A stretch of 64,000 bases of DNA from Curtobacterium pusillum (lineage in GTDB: Bacteria > Actinomycetota > Actinomycetes > Actinomycetales > Microbacteriaceae): positions 186,001 to 250,000 of the forward strand of contig NZ_VDZH01000005.1 in the NCBI RefSeq assembly GCF_007673235.1. The letters run 5' to 3'. The notes beneath the pieces are model-generated. The model was not told the DNA's origin. It saw only the letters and a list, made by a program, of their open reading frames with translations, and did no database searches. Below, piece by piece: positions 60,674 through 64,000 of this stretch (position 1 is the first letter of the stretch; the number at the start of each line of letters is the position of its first letter). A program made the position numbers and the translations under genes.

Positions 60674-62140
60674 TCACACCACCGCGGCCAACGACCCCCG
60701 CACCCCGGCACTGTCCCCACCGATCCGCGCCCACGACCGCTCCAGCACGTCGACGAGCCGCAGCCGATCGGCCGGCGGCATCGTGAACGGCACCCGCAGG
60801 AACCGTTCGAACCCGCCGTCCGGGCCGAACACCCCGCCGGAGGCGAGCACGACGCCCTCGGACCGTGCGGCGAGCACGAGTGCGCTCGACACCGGCCGAC
60901 CGAGCCCGACCCACGTCGTCAACCCGCCCGCCGGCGACGGGACGTCCCACTCCGGGAGCCGCGCGCGCAACGCGCCCACGACGTCGTCGCGACCCTGCCG
61001 CAGGTACTCGCGCCGCGCCTCCAGGACGGCCGCCGTGCGTGGCACGAGCTCCCGCGCGACGAGCTGGTCGAGGACGGGCGTGCCGAGGTCGCCCGTCGGA
61101 CGGGCGAGCAGCAGCCGCTGCAGGAGCTCGGGCGCAGCCCGGATCCAGCCGATGCGCAGGCCGCCCCAGAACACCTTGTCCGCCGACCCGATCATCACGA
61201 CGGCATCGGAACCGGCGGCCAGTGGGAGCGACGGCGTCCCCTCGATCCGCAGCTCCCCCATGGTCTCGTCGGCGATCACCGTGGTGCCCGTCGATGCCGC
61301 CACGGACAGCAGCAGCTCCCGCGTGGACGCCGACATCGTCGCCCCGGTCGGGTTGTGCAGCTCGGGCATCACGTACGCCACGGCCGGTGCGGTCCGCCGC
61401 AGCGTGGTCTCGAGCGCGGCGGCGTCCCACCCGGTCCGGGCATCGACGGGCACGCCGACGAGGCGTCCGCCGGCCTCGCGGAAGGCCTCGTGCGCGTGCG
61501 GGTAGGTCGGCGACTCGACCAGGACGGCGTCGCCGCGTCGGACGAGCACCCGGGCGAGCAGGGCGATGGCGTGCTGCGCGCCGATGGTCACGACGATCTG
61601 GGAGGCGTCGGTGGACAGCCCGCGCTCGGTGTACCGCGCAGCGATCGCGGCGCGCAGCCCCGGGTCGCCGACGGTGTCGTAGCCGATGCCGGCGAGCGCC
61701 GCCGGGACGTGCCGCACCGCCCGCTCGACGGCCTCGGCGATGCCTGGGGCCGCGTGCATCGCCGCCTTGCGGAGGTCGAGCAGATCGCCGGACACCACGC
61801 CGCCGAGCCGTTCCGGGTCCGGCCGTCCGGCGAGGTCCCGCGGCAGGTGGACCACACTGCCGGAGCCACGGACCGACACGAGGAACCCGTCGGACCGCAG
61901 CCGCGCGTACGCGTTCGCCACGGTGGTGCGGGAGACGCCGAGGGCGGTCGCGAGTCCGCGTTCGGCGGGCAGGCGGACGCCGAGCGGGATCCGACCGTCG
62001 ATCACGAGGACACGCAGGGCATCGGACAGCGCCTCGTACGCGGGGGCGTCGGTGCCCGCTCGCCAGTCGGTGAGGAGGTGCGCGGCGGCTCGGGCGCTGA
62101 GCAGGACGGCGCCGGTGCGGGTCGCGGGCAGGACGGTCAT
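60674..62140 (-). CDS. MocR-family regulator (GntR HTH fused to aminotransferase), YczR-like
   Basis: 488 residues. The N-terminal winged helix (VLVIDGRIPLGVRLPAERGL, LGVSRTTVANAYARLRSDGF) is joined by a linker to a fold-type I aminotransferase domain. PLP Lys ~321 in IGSADKVFWGGLRIGW; VMPELHNPTGATM and IADETMGELR line the cofactor site. MocR proteins paired with a divergent YczE gene form the YczR group, and exactly such a gene starts at 62201. TACCGT 6 bases before ATG. Confidence 0.9.
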   Translation of the reverse strand: MTVLPATRTGAVLLSARAAAHLLTDWRAGTDAPAYEALSDALRVLVIDGRIPLGVRLPAERGLATALGVSRTTVANAYARLRSDGFLVSVRGSGSVVHLPRDLAGRPDPERLGGVVSGDLLDLRKAAMHAAPGIAEAVERAVRHVPAALAGIGYDTVGDPGLRAAIAARYTERGLSTDASQIVVTIGAQHAIALLARVLVRRGDAVLVESPTYPHAHEAFREAGGRLVGVPVDARTGWDAAALETTLRRTAPAVAYVMPELHNPTGATMSASTRELLLSVAASTGTTVIADETMGELRIEGTPSLPLAAGSDAVVMIGSADKVFWGGLRIGWIRAAPELLQRLLLARPTGDLGTPVLDQLVARELVPRTAAVLEARREYLRQGRDDVVGALRARLPEWDVPSPAGGLTTWVGLGRPVSSALVLAARSEGVVLASGGVFGPDGGFERFLRVPFTMPPADRLRLVDVLERSWARIGGDSAGVRGSLAAVV

Positions 62141-62146
62141 GGATCC

Positions 62147-62182
62147 ACGGTAGCCGAATTGGCCCTCGACGTGCAGTCCAAT
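62147..62182. promoter_or_regulatory. Divergent promoter region between MocR and YczE genes
   Basis: TACCGT (minus strand, 62147-62152) is the MocR -10. ATTGG (62158-62162) and CCAAT (62178-62182) form an inverted repeat, 20 bases start to start, a candidate MocR binding site acting on both genes. Confidence 0.45.
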
Positions 62183-62200
62183 CCCGAGCACGATCGACCC

Positions 62201-62869
62201 ATGCCCCGCTCGACCGCCCTCACACTCCGCTTCGTCCAGCTCTTCGTCGGCCTGTTCCTCTACGGGGCGTCGACGGCACTGCAGGTCCGGGCCGTCGTCG
62301 GAGTGAGTTCGTGGACGGTGCTCACCGAGGGCCTCGAGAACGTCGTGCCGTGGTCGTTCGGCGTCATCACCGTGGTGTCGAGCGGCGTCATCCTGCTGTT
62401 CTGGATCCCGCTCCGGCAGAAGCCGGGCATCGGCACGCTGCTCAACGCCCTGGCGATCGGGCCGTCGGCTGACCTCGTGCTGTGGCTCGTCCCGACCCCG
62501 TCGGAGCTCGTCGGACGGGTCCTGCTGTTCGTCGCCGGACTCCTGCTGCTCGCGCTGGCAACGGCGTTCTACATCGGCGCCGGGTTCGGCACGGGCGCGC
62601 GGGACGGCCTGATGGTCGGCCTGCACGAGCGGCTCGGCTGGCCGGTGTGGGTGGCGCGGACCGCGATCGAGGTGTCGGTCGTCATCGCCGGCTGGCTGCT
62701 GGGCGGCGACGTCGGTGCGGGCACCGTGATCGCCGCGTTCGCGATCGGCCCCATGGTCCAGCCCCTGATGCCCCTCTTCCGCCGGTTCCCGTGGAGTCCG
62801 GAACGCACGGCTCACGCCGCGACCACCGGCCTGGAGGCACGACCCGCCTCCGTCACGCCGGCCCCGTGA
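62201..62869 (+). CDS. YczE/YitT-family membrane protein
   Basis: 222 residues with ~5 spans. RFVQLFVGLFLYGASTALQV, LGVSSWTVLTEGL-type GVSSWTVLTEGLENVVPWSF, ALAIGPSADLVLWL, FYIGAGFGTGARDGLMVGLH and GTVIAAFAIGPMVQPLMP are family motifs. Divergent from its MocR regulator gene. The C-terminus holds a GGAGGCACG element half read as GLEARPASV. A truncated duplicate follows. Confidence 0.88.
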   Translation: MPRSTALTLRFVQLFVGLFLYGASTALQVRAVVGVSSWTVLTEGLENVVPWSFGVITVVSSGVILLFWIPLRQKPGIGTLLNALAIGPSADLVLWLVPTPSELVGRVLLFVAGLLLLALATAFYIGAGFGTGARDGLMVGLHERLGWPVWVARTAIEVSVVIAGWLLGGDVGAGTVIAAFAIGPMVQPLMPLFRRFPWSPERTAHAATTGLEARPASVTPAP

Positions 62870-63483
62870 GTGGAGATGGTCGGCTCCCAGGCCTTGCGGA
62901 GTCGACGGCGCTGCAGGTCCGGGCCGTCGTCGGCGTGAGTTCGTGGACCGTCCTCACCGAGGGCCTCGAGAACGTCGTGCCGTGGTCGTTCGGCGTCATC
63001 ACCGTGGTGTCGAGCGGCGTCATCCTGCTGTTCTGGATCCCGCTCCGGCAGAAGCCGGGCATCGGCACGCTGCTCAACGCCCTGGCGATCGGACCGAGCG
63101 CCGACCTGGTGCTCTGGCTCGTGCCGGCGCCCTCCGGCCTGCTCGCCCGGATCGCCCTGTTCATCGCAGGACTGGTGCTGCTCGCCGTCGCGACCGCGTT
63201 CTACATCGGCGCAGGGTTCGGCACCGGGGCGCGTGATGGCCTGATGGTCGGGCTCCACGAGCGCCTCGGCTGGCCGCTCTGGCTCGCGCGCACCCTGGTC
63301 GAGGCGTCCGTTGTGGTCGTCGGCTGGATCCTCGGCGGCGACGTCGGTGCCGGCACCGTCATCGCCGCCTTCGCGATCGGTCCGATGGTGCAGCCACTCA
63401 TGCCGTTCTTCCGCCGGTTCCCGTGGAGCCCGAAGCACGCACCACGCCGGGAGGCCCGGCCCACCTCCGTCGCGCACGTTTGA
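62866..63483 (+). CDS. Second YczE-family gene, N-terminally truncated duplicate
   Basis: The homology to the preceding gene starts at STALQVRAVVGVSSWTV, so the first span (about 23 residues) is missing. It is replaced by a short unrelated sequence read from a GTG at 62866 that overlaps the first gene's stop (VSGDGRLPGLAE). From ~62905 to ~63105 the DNA is nearly identical to the first copy, and further on it diverges, although the protein stays conserved. The open frame suggests it is or was functional, but without the first span it may be a pseudogene. Confidence 0.65.
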   Translation: MSGDGRLPGLAESTALQVRAVVGVSSWTVLTEGLENVVPWSFGVITVVSSGVILLFWIPLRQKPGIGTLLNALAIGPSADLVLWLVPAPSGLLARIALFIAGLVLLAVATAFYIGAGFGTGARDGLMVGLHERLGWPLWLARTLVEASVVVVGWILGGDVGAGTVIAAFAIGPMVQPLMPFFRRFPWSPKHAPRREARPTSVAHV

Positions 63484-63522
63484 TGAGCAGGAATGGGCGA
63501 ATCGCAGAGACTTCAGCCGGCT

Positions 63523-64000
63523 TCACCCCGCGCGAGCGGCTTCTGCGCGTAACCAACCGAACAACTCGGTGCGAGAAGAGAGTCCGAGCTTCCGAAGGGC
63601 GTTCGAGACGTGATTCGCCACCGTCCGCGTGCTCAGGTGCAGGAGAACTGCGATCTCGCTGTTCGAGTGGACCCCCGCGAGCAGGCCGATTTCCCGTTCT
63701 CTGGGCGTCAGCTCCACCGCGAGCGCGTGTCGGCCGTCGAAGTACTCTGCTGGTCGCTCCCACCCCGCACGCTCGGTCAATAGCCGCGTCGCTTCGGCGA
63801 GATCCGCCGCATCATCCGTTGACGCCGCAACGGCACGTTCGGTGAGCGTTCGTAAGACGAGGATCGCGAAGAACGTACTCGAGTCGAGGACGTACGTGGC
63901 CGCCGCACCGGCGGCAGCCTGCGACCCCGTGCGCGCCGTCACGACGAACTCGAAGAACTGCGCTGAAGACTGCCCAGCAGGGTGACCCTGCAGCGTCTCG
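63523..64000 (-). CDS. LuxR-type HTH regulator, C-terminal part (start beyond the window)
   Basis: The frame is open to the right edge (residues ETLQGHPAGQSSAQFF precede GTG 63942), so the start is outside. The C-terminal HTH is clear: ELTPREREIGLLAGVHSN, SEIAVLLHLSTRTVANHVSN and ALRKLGLSSRTELFGWLRA. The upstream part (FFAILVLRTLTERAVAAS) is helical and could be the end of a large LuxR/MalT-like protein. Target unknown. Confidence 0.82.
   Translation of the reverse strand, partial: ETLQGHPAGQSSAQFFEFVVTARTGSQAAAGAAATYVLDSSTFFAILVLRTLTERAVAASTDDAADLAEATRLLTERAGWERPAEYFDGRHALAVELTPREREIGLLAGVHSNSEIAVLLHLSTRTVANHVSNALRKLGLSSRTELFGWLRAEAARAG

Overview
The window is a GC-rich, densely coded bacterial chromosome segment. 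Third codon positions are mostly G or C, GTG starts are common, and ATGA/GTGA gene overlaps are frequent. The gene content (class E sortase, WXG100-type proteins, SipW-type secreted proteins, PPK2, GH125/GH3 sugar loci with a LacI regulator) points to an actinobacterium of the Microbacteriaceae, perhaps Curtobacterium; the genus is an inference. I saw no rRNA, tRNA, CRISPR array, transposase or phage gene, and no gap between genes exceeds about 270 bases.

Layout. 1-2928: end of a sugar-nucleotide epimerase gene, then a translationally coupled glycosyltransferase, CofC-like transferase and methyltransferase. 3047-3292: a small protein behind a palindrome-bearing promoter. 3376-8904 (minus): a polymorphic-toxin locus. 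It runs from an accessory protein through a small WXG100-like protein to a 572-residue toxin ending in a CdiA-CT RNase A-like domain. Three divergent CdiI-type immunity genes follow, with a probable fragment of a second toxin C-terminus lodged among them. 9127-11659: phosphoglucomutase and an unknown protein. 11656-20731: a glycan-utilisation locus with an ABC importer, GH3 and GH125 on the minus strand, and divergent LacI regulator and GH5 genes on the plus strand; a carbohydrate-type esterase is next to it. 21614-30957: large DHA2 exporter, orphan DNA methyltransferase, membrane protein, small acetyltransferase, lipoate ligase, lipase and phosphate transporter. 31131-38941: SDR, two MarR genes, MFS, alpha-E protein, hydroxyisobutyrate-type dehydrogenase, M23 peptidase and PlsC. 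39019-47895: RecQ, CPBP protease, acetyltransferase, sortase E pair, SbcCD. 47966-51717: ER-type signal peptidase, its SipW-type substrate, a coupled pair of MarR paralogues and a DinB protein. 51787-64000: repeat-rich DEAD-box helicase, PPK2, lipoprotein esterase, RND pump, MocR regulator with a divergent YczE gene and a truncated YczE duplicate, and a LuxR-type gene cut by the window edge.

Three window-wide patterns stand out. First, a family of palindromes built on GGAGGC(A/G)CG sits between genes as terminator-like hairpins. It is also found inside genes, where it is read in frame at linkers and C-termini. Second, a 72-base palindromic element occurs twice. Third, many genes carry a TANNNT hexamer only 6-7 bases before the start codon, which implies widespread leaderless mRNA.

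The most distinctive system is the toxin locus. Its delivery half is GC-rich like the genome, while the toxin tip and its neighbouring immunity genes are visibly richer in A/T. That fits cassette exchange at the toxin C-terminus, with older immunity genes and a toxin remnant left downstream.
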